A DNA stretch of 34,375 nucleotides from Alphaproteobacteria bacterium (GCA_018818925.1 JAHJQZ010000114.1:1-34375), one strand, 5' to 3'; shown: positions 17,300-27,860, numbered from the stretch's first letter. The notes: generated by a model not told the origin, from the sequence alone. Made by a program: numbers and translations.

Positions 17300-17317
17300 G
17301 TCGGATTTTCGTGGCTG

Positions 17318-18247
17318 TTAGCCCTTGGTGTGCATCCTCAGAACGATATCCTGATCGTAATTGCCGAAGCCGCGGCCGAAAATGTTGATCCCGCCTGGAT
17401 GCCTCGCATCCTCGCGCACGCAAATGCGCAGCCGGATCGAATGATGACTGCCGAGGTCGAGATCGGCCAGCGACACGTCGGAAATCTTGACGCCGTCGAC
17501 ATAGGTGCCATTCGTGCCGACGCCCCAGGTCTTGAGCTTGCCGTATTGCGAGCCCTTGAGCTTCCACCAGTCGGGCGTAAAGACGCCGCGCTTGTCGCCG
17601 AAATCGCCGGGCGAGGTCCAGGTGCCGATGTCGACGCCGTTTATGGCCAGGGTGATGTCCGAAGGCCAGTCGGCGCTGGTGCCGGGCACTTCCGAGCTCA
17701 GTTCGAGGATGAACTGGATCGAGTTGACGTCGCCATTGGACAGGCGGGCATTGTTGGGGAACTGGTATTCGACAAAGCCGCGGGTGAACCACAAGAGCCC
17801 AGCCTTCATCCGGTTCGGGTCGAGGAAGGAATCGGGCACGTCGAGCAGCCCTACAATGCCGTCCGGCGTGCACAGCCCGCACGGTGCAGTGACCTCGAAG
17901 CTCGTATAGAGCCCGATCGGCATCGCTACTTCGATCCCGTCATTCTGGCGCGCTTCGTAGTCCTCGCGGAAGGCGATCAGTACTTCGTCGAAGGTCGAAT
18001 AGCAGATTTTCTGGTTGCCCTTGCGCGCCTTCTGCATCTCCGTACGGATCAGCTTGGCCTTTTCGAGAAGGGCGGCGTTGGACGAAACGGTGGACTGCGG
18101 CAGGTCGAGCCGTTCCGCTATGTCGTTGATGTTCAGCGGTCCCTGTTTGTGCAGCAGCTTGAGAATGCTGATGCGCACCGGCGAAGCCAAGCCCTTGAGA
18201 ACGTCGACGCCGTCCTCGGGATCGATGAGAAGAAAATTGCGGGCCAA
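17318..18247 (-). CDS. ArsR-type winged-helix regulator with large C-terminal domain (COG4189-like)
   Basis: This 309-residue protein begins with an ArsR-type winged helix (VLKGLASPVRISILKLL, then NINDIAERLDLPQSTVSSNAALLEKAKLI, residues 15-68). About 200 further residues look rich in beta strands and aromatics (GLLWFTRGFVEYQFPNN, ITLAINGVDIGTWTSPGDFG, TPDWWKLKGSQYG). The pair CGLC near residue 122 is notable. This architecture recalls the COG4189 predicted regulators. The C-terminal part has the look of a jelly-roll ligand domain, but I cannot prove that. The start is TTG with only a weak GGGTGG upstream; no ATG or GTG is available before the upstream in-frame stop. It lies directly upstream of abfA and probably senses arabinose-containing sugars. 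Confidence 0.75.
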   Translation of the reverse strand: MARNFLLIDPEDGVDVLKGLASPVRISILKLLHKQGPLNINDIAERLDLPQSTVSSNAALLEKAKLIRTEMQKARKGNQKICYSTFDEVLIAFREDYEARQNDGIEVAMPIGLYTSFEVTAPCGLCTPDGIVGLLDVPDSFLDPNRMKAGLLWFTRGFVEYQFPNNARLSNGDVNSIQFILELSSEVPGTSADWPSDITLAINGVDIGTWTSPGDFGDKRGVFTPDWWKLKGSQYGKLKTWGVGTNGTYVDGVKISDVSLADLDLGSHHSIRLRICVREDARHPGGINIFGRGFGNYDQDIVLRMHTKG

Positions 18248-18288
18248 AACGCCACCCAGACCAGGTTGTTGTTCCGAGCGGTGTGTGT

Positions 18289-18303
18289 ATCAGACTTTCT
18301 GAT
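18289..18303. promoter_or_regulatory. Perfect-arm palindrome upstream of the ArsR-type regulator
   Basis: ATCAGA-CTT-TCTGAT is a 15-bp palindrome 42 bp upstream of the regulator's TTG start. A weak TTGATT/TACACA promoter can be drawn around it on the minus strand (18284-18311). It may be the autoregulatory site; no second copy was seen before abfA. Confidence 0.35.
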
Positions 18304-18460
18304 CCAATCAAGAGGACAACCGGAAGCAGCCGCAGGCGCCACGCCGGGAACCTGTCCCACCACTGCGCAGGAGGCCGAAACCGGTCGAACCCTGCGATCG
18401 AAGCCCGGGAGCGGTCGCATGTCTGAACCGGGGAAACGGCGTTTGTATTCTTCAATCTGC

Positions 18461-19528
18461 CTAGCGCTTGCAGGCGCATCCCAGTTCGGCGACGCCGTGC
18501 AAAAGCGCCCGCGCCAGGCGCAGGCCGGCCGCCGTCGCGACAAGGAGTTGCGGCAGCAACAGCCATTCGAGCATCCAGGCGGCGCCCGAACGCTCCTGCT
18601 CGTGGACCAGCGCATGGTTCATGCCGGCCGAGAGCGTGGCGGTGAAGCGGGCCAACGTCACCAGCATTTCGGCGGCGACGGGATTGGACTTGTTCGGTAT
18701 GGCCGAAGATGCCCCGCCCTGTTCGAGGACGATCTCGTCGCCCGCCTGGGCGAGAAGGGCGATGTCGGCGCCGATCTTGCCGAGGCTGCCGCCCGTCAGG
18801 GCGCACCAGCCCGCTAGTTCCGCCATTCCGTCCCGGCCGGTGTGCCAGCAGGTTTCGGCAAAACCGAGACCGAGGTTGTCAGCCAGACGCCGCGCCACGG
18901 CCGACCCCTTGTCGCCGAGCCGGTCGCGCGTGCCGACGGCGCCGCCGAGCTGGACGATCAGCAGGTGTGGCCGCAGCGCGGCAAGCCGCTGCAAATGGCG
19001 AACAAGCGGCGCCCGCCAGGCGGCGATACGGTCCGCTACCACGATCGGCAGGGCCTTCTGCATGCGGGTGTGACCCATCAGCACCCGCGCGCCGAATTTG
19101 CCATCGAGCGCGTCGAGCGCTGCGATGACGCCGGCAAGACGCGTGTCGAATTCGTCGAGGATCGGCCCGAGGCGCAGCACCAGCGCGGTGTCGACCAGGT
19201 CCTGGCTGGTTGCGCCGAAATGAACGTATCGGCCATGTTGCTCGCCGACATGGACACGCAACTGGCGCACATAGTCGACCCCGACAACACCGTCGCGGGC
19301 GGTCGCCACCCGGATGGCGTCGATATCGGGCGCAAAGCTGTGCAGCCGTTCGCCGATATGCCTGGCGGCTTCGCTCGGGATAAGTCCCTCGTTGGCCTCG
19401 GCCGTGGCCAATGCCGCCTCGAAGGCATTCATCGCGGCCAGTTCCGCTTCGGTCGAAAACCACGCACCGACCACTGCATCGCCGGCAAGCCCGCCAAGCA
19501 ATCCGCTATCGAAAGGTGAAACGCTCAT
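18461..19528 (-). CDS. pcaB: 3-carboxy-cis,cis-muconate cycloisomerase
   Basis: PcaB converts 3-carboxy-cis,cis-muconate to 4-carboxymuconolactone in the protocatechuate branch. The 355-residue protein belongs to the fumarase/aspartase superfamily. It keeps VHFGATSQDLVDTALVLRL near residue 103 and the signature loop GGASSAIPNKSNPVAAEM. In the loop, Asn stands where many PcaB proteins have His (PNK rather than PHK), a variable position in the superfamily. The protein lacks the longer C-terminal domain of some pseudomonad forms. It lies 87 bp downstream of pcaF, so it is the last gene of pcaIJFB. In classical rhizobial clusters pcaB is the last gene of pcaDCHGB instead. Confidence 0.92.
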   Translation of the reverse strand: MSVSPFDSGLLGGLAGDAVVGAWFSTEAELAAMNAFEAALATAEANEGLIPSEAARHIGERLHSFAPDIDAIRVATARDGVVGVDYVRQLRVHVGEQHGRYVHFGATSQDLVDTALVLRLGPILDEFDTRLAGVIAALDALDGKFGARVLMGHTRMQKALPIVVADRIAAWRAPLVRHLQRLAALRPHLLIVQLGGAVGTRDRLGDKGSAVARRLADNLGLGFAETCWHTGRDGMAELAGWCALTGGSLGKIGADIALLAQAGDEIVLEQGGASSAIPNKSNPVAAEMLVTLARFTATLSAGMNHALVHEQERSGAAWMLEWLLLPQLLVATAAGLRLARALLHGVAELGCACKR

Positions 19529-19615
19529 GACGCGCTGCGGCGTGCCGGATCAAGCATCGTCCAATTCCCGATTTGCCTTGCCGCCGACCGATCTCTCCGC
19601 CAGCCGCGCCGAAGA

Positions 19616-20817
<1,202 letters not shown>

Positions 20818-20821
<4 letters not shown>

Positions 20822-21597
20822 GACCGTCCTCCGCCTTCGTGCGCCGCCTTGGTGCGGGCCTGCAATTCCCTCAGCGTCGTCAATTCGAGGTCCGTCGGTT
20901 CCGGCGTCTCGTCGAGCGCATCGGCGAACCTGACCTTCCAGCCGCAGGTCGCTTCAACCCTGTCGCGCGTGACGCCGCGATGCAGAGACCGGACGGTGAA
21001 TTCCTTGGTCTCCGGATCGGGCCGCCAGATGGCGAGATCGGTGATCAACAGCGTCGGGCCCTTGGTGGTGATGCCGAGGCGCTGACGGTGATCTCCACCC
21101 TCTCCGTGGCCGAACGAGGTAAAAAAGTCGATGCGTTCGACCATCGCGCGCGGCGCCTGCTTTAGGGTGATGAAGACCTCGCCGCAGGACGAGGCGATCT
21201 CGGGGGCTCCGCCGCCGCCGGGCAGCCGGACCTTGGGGTTTTTGTAGTCGCCGATGACGGTGGTGTTGATGTTGCCGAAGCGGTCGAGCTGGGCGGCGCC
21301 GAGAAAGCCGATGGAAATGCGCCCGCCCATCAGCCAGTAACGGAACATTTCCGGCACCGCGACGGTGGTCAGCGCCGTCTCGCACAATTCGCCGTCGCCG
21401 ATCGACAGCGGCAGCACGTCCGGCCGCGTGCCGATGGTGCCGCTTTCGTAGATCAGGGTGATGTCGGGCGCGTGGGTCAGGCGTGCCACGTTGCAGGCCG
21501 CCGAGGGGGCGCCGATGCCGACAAAGCAGACGTCGTCGTTCTTGAGCGCCCGCGCCGCGGCGATGGTCATCATCTCGTTGGGCGTGAAATCGCTCAT
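20818..21597 (-). CDS. pcaJ: 3-oxoadipate CoA-transferase, beta subunit (CatJ type)
   Basis: With PcaI this 259-residue subunit transfers CoA from succinyl-CoA to 3-oxoadipate. The sequence is not of the classic PcaJ/SCOT kind, which carries SENG around the active glutamate. It has LIYESGTIGTRPDVLPLSIGD and GFLGAAQLDRFGNINTTVIG, as in CatJ of Pseudomonas knackmussii B13 and the glutaconate CoA-transferase-like group. The glutamate of YESG is the probable catalytic residue. I chose ATG 21597 (MSDFTPNEMM), which overlaps the pcaI stop by 4 bp; the longer open frame lies within pcaI. Context with pcaF and pcaB fixes the pathway. Confidence 0.88.
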
Positions 21598-22442
21598 TTC
21601 AGACCCTCCACGCGGCTCGCGAACACCTCGGGCCCGACCTCCAGCACATTGGCCTTCATCCAGGCGGCAAAGGCGTCGCGATCGGCCGAGATCCCGTCCC
21701 AGTCGAGATAGGCGGCATTGTCGCGCACATAATAGCCGTGGGCATAGGAGGGATGGGCGCCGCCGGGCACGACAGCGATGGCATCGATGGTCCAATGCGG
21801 CAGGATGCAGAGATTGGGATGCAGGCCCTTGAAATCGGGCACGACCTCCTCGACCGTCACGACGACGCGTTTGGCGGCGAGCGCCGCCTCCTTCTGCACG
21901 CCGACGATTCCCTCGACCAGCACGTCGCCCTTCGCGCTCGCCTTCTGGGCGTGGATGAAGGTCACGTCGGGCCGGTGCGCCGGAACAGCGGCCAGTTCCT
22001 CGCCGGTAAAGGGACAGGTCACGGTCCTGATGTCCGGATTGACCGCCGGCAGGCCGGCGCCCTTGTAGCCGCGAAAAACGGCGAGCGGCAGGCCGGAAGC
22101 GCCGGCTTCATAAGCCTGGGCCATGGCAGAATGGGAATGTTCGACGGTCTCGATGGCGCGCGGGTAGCCGTTCTCGATGGCGTCGCGCATGCGCCGCAAC
22201 AGGCCGACGCCGGGATTGCCGGCATAGGAAAAGATTACTTTTTTCGCTAGGCCCATGCCGATCATCTGGTCGTAGACGATGTCCGGCGTCATGCGCAGCA
22301 GTGTCAGATCGGCAATGCCCTGCCGGATCGCCTCATGCGCGGCGGCATGCGGGATCAGATGGGTGAACCCTTCGAAAGCGACGGTATCGCCGGTATGAAG
22401 GTTCTGCCGAACGGCATCGGCAAGAGACAGGAATTTTGCCAC
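21594..22442 (-). CDS. pcaI: 3-oxoadipate CoA-transferase, alpha subunit (CatI type)
   Basis: This 282-residue subunit has the same length as CatI of Pseudomonas knackmussii B13 and shares its typical stretches: GDTVAFEGFTHLIPHAAAHE, LTLLRMTPDIVYDQMIG, NPGVGLLRRMRDAIENG and VPGGAHPSYAHGYY. It therefore belongs to the CatI/glutaconate-transferase-like group and not to the shorter classic PcaI. The start codon is GTG (22440-22442), well placed after GGAGGAC. It is the first gene of pcaIJFB. A PcaQ-box-like dyad sits 84-99 bp upstream of the start. Confidence 0.9.
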   Translation of the reverse strand: MAKFLSLADAVRQNLHTGDTVAFEGFTHLIPHAAAHEAIRQGIADLTLLRMTPDIVYDQMIGMGLAKKVIFSYAGNPGVGLLRRMRDAIENGYPRAIETVEHSHSAMAQAYEAGASGLPLAVFRGYKGAGLPAVNPDIRTVTCPFTGEELAAVPAHRPDVTFIHAQKASAKGDVLVEGIVGVQKEAALAAKRVVVTVEEVVPDFKGLHPNLCILPHWTIDAIAVVPGGAHPSYAHGYYVRDNAAYLDWDGISADRDAFAAWMKANVLEVGPEVFASRVEGLK

Positions 22443-22525
22443 CGGTCCTCCTCCAGCGTTCTCGCGATCGGTCCATAGCTGCCAGCACCGAGACGGAAAC
22501 GGAAATGAAATGGCGCCAGCATCTC

Positions 22526-22541
22526 ATAGCGTCAGGGTTAT
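22526..22541. promoter_or_regulatory. PcaQ-box-like operator in front of pcaI
   Basis: ATAGCG-TCAG-GGTTAT matches the described PcaQ consensus ATAACC-N4-GGTTAA in most arm positions and in its N4 spacing. It is nested exactly in a wider dyad: CCAGCAT at 22516-22522 and ATGCTGG at 22545-22551 share the same centre (22533.5). It is nearly the same as the site before pobA. Position fits activation of pcaIJFB. Confidence 0.6.
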
Positions 22542-22573
22542 ATAATGCTGGAGAGGTTGGCTTGATTTGACGC

Positions 22574-22608
22574 AAAAATCGCGCCGTCCATAACCGGATG
22601 GCGCGATT
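22574..22608 (-). terminator. Intrinsic terminator of pcaDCHG
   Basis: On the minus strand AATCGCGCC and GGCGCGATT (22600-22608 and 22577-22585) pair in a 9-bp stem, extended by TCC/GGA after one mismatch, with GGTTAT in the loop. A run of T follows. It lies 131 bp beyond the pcaG stop and insulates pcaIJFB from read-through. Confidence 0.75.
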
Positions 22609-22630
22609 GAGATGCGGAAACCATTGCCAT

Positions 22631-22731
22631 CGTCATTGCGAGCGCTTCAAGGCGCGTGGCAATCCGGAAGGCTGCAAACACCGGCGTCTGCCCTCCTGGA
22701 TTGCTTCGTCGCAACGCTCCTCGCAATGACG
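22631..22731. repeat. Palindromic intergenic repeat element (REP-like)
   Basis: A 101-bp imperfect inverted repeat lies between pcaG and the pcaDCHG terminator. The left arm starts CGTCATTGCGAG (22631) and ends GGCAATCC (22665). The right arm (22698-22731) is the inverse, from GGATTGCTTCGTCGC to CTCGCAATGACG. Elements with these ends are scattered in intergenic DNA of many Hyphomicrobiales. It should form a long hairpin in RNA. It starts 8 bp after the pcaG stop codon. Confidence 0.75.
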
Positions 22732-22738
22732 GCAGGCG

Positions 22739-23362
22739 TCAGACGTCGAAGAACACCGTCTCGTGCGGGCCTTGCAGATGGATATCGAGCACGTAGCGGG
22801 TCGGACTTCCGCCGTCCTTCCTGGCGATCAGGGTCGGCCGGCGGGCCGGGTTGAGAATCTTGTTGAGCACGAAGTCCTCGGCATTGGCGTGCGGCTCGTC
22901 CTCGAAATAGAGCCGGGACTGCAGGCCGATATTGATGCCGCGCGCCACGATCCACAGCAACAGATGCGGCGCCATGGGCCTGCCATCAGGACCGGGCACC
23001 CTGCCCGGCTTGACGGTCTCGATGACGAATTCGTTGCGCTCGTCGGTCATGGCGCGGCGGCCGAAGCCGGTGAAGCCGTCGGCGCGCGTTTCCCCGAAGG
23101 CGACGTATTTGCCCGAAGCATCGGCCTGCCAGGTCTCGATCATCGCGTCGGACGCCGGCACGCCGTCGCCGTCGATGAGGCGGATGACCACGGTAATGCG
23201 CTCGCCCGGCGTGTCCGGGCCGATGACATGCGTGCCGAGGTCTTCGGGGAAGACGCCCTTTATGTCGGCGAAGCGCGCTACGTTCGGCGCCATGCCGATG
23301 GCCACATAGGGACCGGCGGTCTGGGACGGGGTTTCCTTGAGCTTTTGCGTCTTGTGCAGCAT
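22739..23362 (-). CDS. pcaG: Protocatechuate 3,4-dioxygenase, alpha subunit
   Basis: PcaG is the 207-residue alpha chain of the intradiol dioxygenase that opens protocatechuate to 3-carboxy-cis,cis-muconate. The alpha chain keeps the dioxygenase beta-sandwich fold (VIRLIDGDGVPASDAMIETW, then MTDERNEFVIETVKPG and MAPHLLLWIVARGI) but carries no iron ligands; iron sits in PcaH. It helps shape the active site at the subunit interface. It follows pcaH with a single base between genes and is the last gene of pcaDCHG. Confidence 0.95.
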   Translation of the reverse strand: MLHKTQKLKETPSQTAGPYVAIGMAPNVARFADIKGVFPEDLGTHVIGPDTPGERITVVIRLIDGDGVPASDAMIETWQADASGKYVAFGETRADGFTGFGRRAMTDERNEFVIETVKPGRVPGPDGRPMAPHLLLWIVARGINIGLQSRLYFEDEPHANAEDFVLNKILNPARRPTLIARKDGGSPTRYVLDIHLQGPHETVFFDV

Positions 23363-23363
23363 C

Positions 23364-24110
23364 TCAATTGCCCTCCATCTTGTTCTCGAACATGGTCGAG
23401 CGGCGCCCGCGCAGGACGATGTCGAAGCGATAGGCGAGCGCGTCCATGGGCGTTGTATTCTCGCGGTCGAGCCGGGCGATGAGCTGGTCGATGGCCGACT
23501 TGTCGGGAATGGTGCCGACGATCGGGCATTGCCAGATCATCGGATCGCCTTCGAAATACATCTGGGAAATTAGGCGCTGGGCAAAGGAATGCCCGAAGAT
23601 CGAGAAGTGGATATGGGCCGGGCGCCAGTCATTGCCGTTGTTCGGCCAAGGGTAGGCACCGGGCTTGATGGTGCGGAACGAATAAAACCCGTTTTCGTCG
23701 GTCAGACAGCGGCCGCAGCCGCCGAAATTGGGATCGAGCGGCGCCGTGTAGCCTTCGCGCTTGTGGCGGTAGCGACCGGCGGCATTGGCCTGCCAGAACT
23801 CGACCAGCGTCTTCGGCACCGGCCTGGCGTTCTCGTCAAGCACCTGTCCGTAAACGAACATGCGCTGGCCCATGGCCTCGCCGCCGTCCTGCGCATAGTT
23901 GCGGATCAAATCGTTGTCGAGCGGACCAATCAGCGAATGCCCGAAGGTCGGGCCGCTCAGTTCCGACGCCGTCTGGCCGATGGCCAGAAGCGGATGCTTG
24001 GGCGAACGGAAAAAGGTCGACTTGTATTGCGGCGTGAATCCCGGCGGGTGCCAGTCACGGTCGCGCTGGAACAGCCTGCCTTCGCCTCCCGGCAAAATGA
24101 CATCGCTCAT
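23364..24110 (-). CDS. pcaH: Protocatechuate 3,4-dioxygenase, beta subunit
   Basis: This 248-residue beta chain binds the catalytic non-haem Fe(III). The four expected ligands are visible: Tyr114 in [11 protein letters not shown], Tyr153 in PGAYPWPNN, and His166 and His168 in WRPAHIHFS. The N-terminal PcaH-type region with [17 protein letters not shown] precedes the dioxygenase core. It overlaps pcaC by 4 bp and lies 1 bp from pcaG, so the two chains should be made in equal amounts. Substrate and pathway assignment are secure. Confidence 0.97.
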   Translation of the reverse strand: MSDVILPGGEGRLFQRDRDWHPPGFTPQYKSTFFRSPKHPLLAIGQTASELSGPTFGHSLIGPLDNDLIRNYAQDGGEAMGQRMFVYGQVLDENARPVPKTLVEFWQANAAGRYRHKREGYTAPLDPNFGGCGRCLTDENGFYSFRTIKPGAYPWPNNGNDWRPAHIHFSIFGHSFAQRLISQMYFEGDPMIWQCPIVGTIPDKSAIDQLIARLDRENTTPMDALAYRFDIVLRGRRSTMFENKMEGN

Positions 24111-24496
24111 TGCGCTGCCTCCCTCAGTCTTAAAAGCTCTTTCTTCGCGACCTTGAAGGCGCGGTTCGCCGCCGGAATACCGGCATAGATGGCAACCTGC
24201 AACAAGGTCTCCTTGATGTCGGCCGCGCTGGCCCCGGTGTTGACGGTGGCCCGCACATGCATGGCGAGCTCCTCGTCATGGCCAAGCGCGGCGAGCAGCG
24301 CCAGCGTCAGCAGCGAGCGCTCGCGATGGGTCAGCCCGGAACGGGCCCAGACCGAGCCCCAGGCCGTTTCGGTGATGAAGGTCTGGAAATCGGCGTCGAG
24401 ATCGGTCATGCGCGCCGACGCCTCGTCGACATGGCCGTCGCCCAGAACGGCGCGGCGCACGGCCATGCCGCGTTCGTATTTCGTTTCTTCAGCCAT
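24107..24496 (-). CDS. pcaC: 4-carboxymuconolactone decarboxylase
   Basis: PcaC decarboxylates 4-carboxymuconolactone to 3-oxoadipate enol-lactone. The 129-residue protein is the stand-alone form of the carboxymuconolactone decarboxylase family, with [19 protein letters not shown] at the start and the helix-rich core [24 protein letters not shown]. The conserved [21 protein letters not shown] follows. It is not fused to PcaD as in some actinobacteria. It overlaps pcaD by 8 bp and pcaH by 4 bp. Confidence 0.95.
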   Translation of the reverse strand: MAEETKYERGMAVRRAVLGDGHVDEASARMTDLDADFQTFITETAWGSVWARSGLTHRERSLLTLALLAALGHDEELAMHVRATVNTGASAADIKETLLQVAIYAGIPAANRAFKVAKKELLRLREAAQ

Positions 24497-25283
24497 GACC
24501 GGCCTCCTTGAGGAATGTCGTCACAAGTTCCGCCAGCTTTTGCGGCTGCTCGATGGATGGAATGTGCCCGGCGTCGGCGATGAGCGCGAAGCGGGCACCG
24601 GGAATGGCGGCGGTCGATGCGTGCACCATGTCCGGCGGGGTCGACAGGTCCTCGCCTCCGCAAACGACGAGCGTCGGGCAGGCTATGTCGCCGATCTCGG
24701 CGGTCAAATCGGTGTCGCGCAAGGTCGCGCAGGTGCGGCAATAGCCGTCGGGGTCGGTGCGCACGAACAGGTTGCGCCAGCCGGCGAGCGCGTCGGGCGC
24801 CTGCCGGAACAGACCGGCGCTGAACCAGCGCTCCATGATAGACTGCGAAATCGCCTCCATGCCGTAGGCGCGCACCGAAGCGATGCGATCGTTCCATGCG
24901 GTGGCTTCGCCGAGCCTTGGGGCCGTGTCGCACAAGACCAGCGCCGTGACCCGCTCCGGGTGGGCGATTGCGAGGCCCTGGGCGATGAGGCCGCCAACCG
25001 ATACGCCCATGACGGCGGGCTTTTGCATGCCGGCATGGTCGAGAAGGCCAACAAGGTCTTCGAGATGGTCGGCAAGGGCATAGTCGCCTTCCGGCGTGTC
25101 GCTGAGACCATGGCCGCGCTTGTCGTAGCTCAAAATGCGATGGTGGCCGGACATCAGGTCGATGAAATCGTCCCAGATGCGGGCATCGGTGCCGAGCGAG
25201 TTGGCAAGCACCAGCGCCGGTCCGTTCGCCGGTCCGTGCAGCCGGTAATGCAAAAGCACGCCGTTGATCCTGACGAACGCCAT
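24489..25283 (-). CDS. pcaD: 3-oxoadipate enol-lactonase
   Basis: PcaD hydrolyses 3-oxoadipate enol-lactone to 3-oxoadipate. The 264-residue protein is an alpha/beta hydrolase with the nucleophile Ser95 in VMGVSVGGLI and the catalytic His240 in ADAGHIPSIEQP. An oxyanion-hole region ALVLANSLGTDARIWD lies near residue 25. It is the first gene of pcaDCHG and is divergent from pcaQ, with 140 bp between the starts. Its ATG follows AAAGGGAGGAG closely. Confidence 0.95.
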   Translation of the reverse strand: MAFVRINGVLLHYRLHGPANGPALVLANSLGTDARIWDDFIDLMSGHHRILSYDKRGHGLSDTPEGDYALADHLEDLVGLLDHAGMQKPAVMGVSVGGLIAQGLAIAHPERVTALVLCDTAPRLGEATAWNDRIASVRAYGMEAISQSIMERWFSAGLFRQAPDALAGWRNLFVRTDPDGYCRTCATLRDTDLTAEIGDIACPTLVVCGGEDLSTPPDMVHASTAAIPGARFALIADAGHIPSIEQPQKLAELVTTFLKEAGHG

Positions 25284-25352
25284 GATCTCCTCCCTTTCGC
25301 GATTAAGCGGGGCAGGACGCGTGCAAGTAAAATGATTAGTGCTGGAATATCG

Positions 25353-25368
25353 ATAACTCCGGAATTAT
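25353..25368. promoter_or_regulatory. PcaQ-box-like operator between pcaD and pcaQ
   Basis: ATAACT-CCGG-AATTAT has the arm sequence and N4 spacing of the known PcaQ site. With the flanking bases it forms the dyad GATAA-N8-TTATC (25352-25369). It lies 70 bp from the pcaD start and 56 bp from the pcaQ start, where a LysR regulator would both activate pcaD and control itself. Confidence 0.65.
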
Positions 25369-25423
25369 CTTATGCCGGGTAACGATGGGCAAATCCGCTC
25401 GAAACAGACAAATAGCATAACGT

Positions 25424-26443
25424 GTGAATGCATTGGCCAGACGCATCATCGATCCGCGCATCAAACTCAGGCACATTGTCTGCTTTCTGGAAGTGGCGCG
25501 CTGCAAGAGCGTGGTGGGCGCGGCGGATTCGCTCAACATCAGCCAGCCGGCCGCCACCAAGACCATCCAGGAACTGGAACAGACCCTGGAAAGCGCCCTG
25601 TTCGACCGGTCGCGCCGCAAACTGGTGCTGACCGGCTATGGCGAAGTGTTCTACCGCTTCGCCTCGACCAGCATCGCGGCGCTGCGCCAGGGGGTGGATG
25701 CCGCCGGCGGCGCCGAGCAGGCCGCCTTCGTCAAGGTCGGCGCCCTGCCGACCGTCTCGGCCCGCATCCTGCCCGCCGCCGTCCGGGCCTTCACCGAGAC
25801 CAATTCCGGCGTGCGCGTCCGGGTGGTCACCGGCCCCAACGACTATCTTTTGTCGCTGTTAAGGACCGGCGACGCCGATCTCGTCATCGGTCGCATGGCC
25901 GAGCCGCAGACCATGCTCGGACTGAGTTTCGAGCACCTCTATTTCGAGCGGGTGACCTTTGTCGTCCGTCCCGGCCATCCCCTGCTTTCGGTCCGGCATT
26001 TCGATCTGTCGATGATCGACAATTACCAGATTCTCACGCCGACCTCGGGCTCGGTCATTCATCCGATCGTCGAGCGCATGCTGTGGGCGCACGGGCTGAC
26101 GCAATTGCGCAACGAGGTCGAGACGGTGTCCGACGCATTCGGGCGGGCCTATGTGCGCCAGTCCGACGCCATCTGGATCATTTCGGAGGGCGTCGTCGAC
26201 GAGGACGTGGCCGAAGGCCACCTGGCGCTTCTGCCAGTCGACACCAGCGAGACCCTCGGCCCCGTCGGGCTGACGACGCGCGCCGATACGGCCCAGAGCC
26301 TGGCGGCGGCCTCGCTTATGGATGCGGTTCGCCAAACGGCGCAGGCGCTCAGGGATGGAGACGGTCACAAACGACGCCCGCGCCCGGCTTCGCCGCCTGC
26401 CGGCATTGCGGAGCGGAGACCGCGCGCGCCAAAGCGGGTGTAG
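25424..26443 (+). CDS. pcaQ: LysR-type activator of protocatechuate genes
   Basis: This 339-residue LysR regulator has an N-terminal winged helix (IKLRHIVCFLEVARCKSVVGAADSLNISQPAATKTIQELE, described as residues 13-52). Its effector domain matches PcaQ, with RVGALPTVSARILP-like and VETVSDAFGRAYVRQSDAIWIISEGVV sequences. PcaQ of Agrobacterium and Sinorhizobium activates pcaDCHGB in response to beta-carboxy-muconate or its lactone. The start is GTG at 25424. The last 30 or so residues, rich in Arg and Pro, extend beyond usual PcaQ length and may be functionless. It is divergent from pcaD, and its putative site recurs before pcaI and pobA. Confidence 0.92.
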   Translation: MNALARRIIDPRIKLRHIVCFLEVARCKSVVGAADSLNISQPAATKTIQELEQTLESALFDRSRRKLVLTGYGEVFYRFASTSIAALRQGVDAAGGAEQAAFVKVGALPTVSARILPAAVRAFTETNSGVRVRVVTGPNDYLLSLLRTGDADLVIGRMAEPQTMLGLSFEHLYFERVTFVVRPGHPLLSVRHFDLSMIDNYQILTPTSGSVIHPIVERMLWAHGLTQLRNEVETVSDAFGRAYVRQSDAIWIISEGVVDEDVAEGHLALLPVDTSETLGPVGLTTRADTAQSLAAASLMDAVRQTAQALRDGDGHKRRPRPASPPAGIAERRPRAPKRV

Positions 26444-26550
26444 CGGTCGGTCAGGCGCGGCAGCGACTGGGAACTCTCGGCAGGAATGCTGATTTTGCTT
26501 ATCTCGTTTGCCCAAACCGCCCGGCAGTGGCACTGCTTCAAGGCCATTCG

Positions 26551-26566
26551 ATAGCTCGAGGGTTAT
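26551..26566. promoter_or_regulatory. PcaQ-box-like operator in front of pobA
   Basis: ATAGCT-CGAG-GGTTAT fits the PcaQ arm and spacing pattern and is nearly the same as the pcaI site. It is the centre of the larger dyad TTCGATA-N10-TATCGAA (26547-26570). It lies 71-86 bp upstream of the pobA start, a usual place for a LysR activator site. Confidence 0.6.
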
Positions 26567-26577
26567 CGAAGTGTCCT

Positions 26578-27794
<1,217 letters not shown>

Positions 27795-27842
27795 TCGGCA
27801 ATGCCATCTCGCGCCGCTGCGGGTAGCGATCGCAGTGTTCAT

Positions 27843-27860
27843 GCCCCGCCACGGCGGGGC
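27843..27860 (+). other. GC-rich hairpin after pobA
   Basis: GCCCCGCC-AC-GGCGGGGC can form a short hairpin 48 bp after the pobA stop. The loop is very small and no T-run follows, so it is at best a weak or factor-dependent terminator. The rest of 27795-28005 shows no gene or repeat. Confidence 0.35.

Noticed and set aside
22538-22726. Short minus-strand open frame in the pcaG-pcaI gap
   Set aside because: It is made of the palindromic repeat and terminator sequence, as often happens with these elements.
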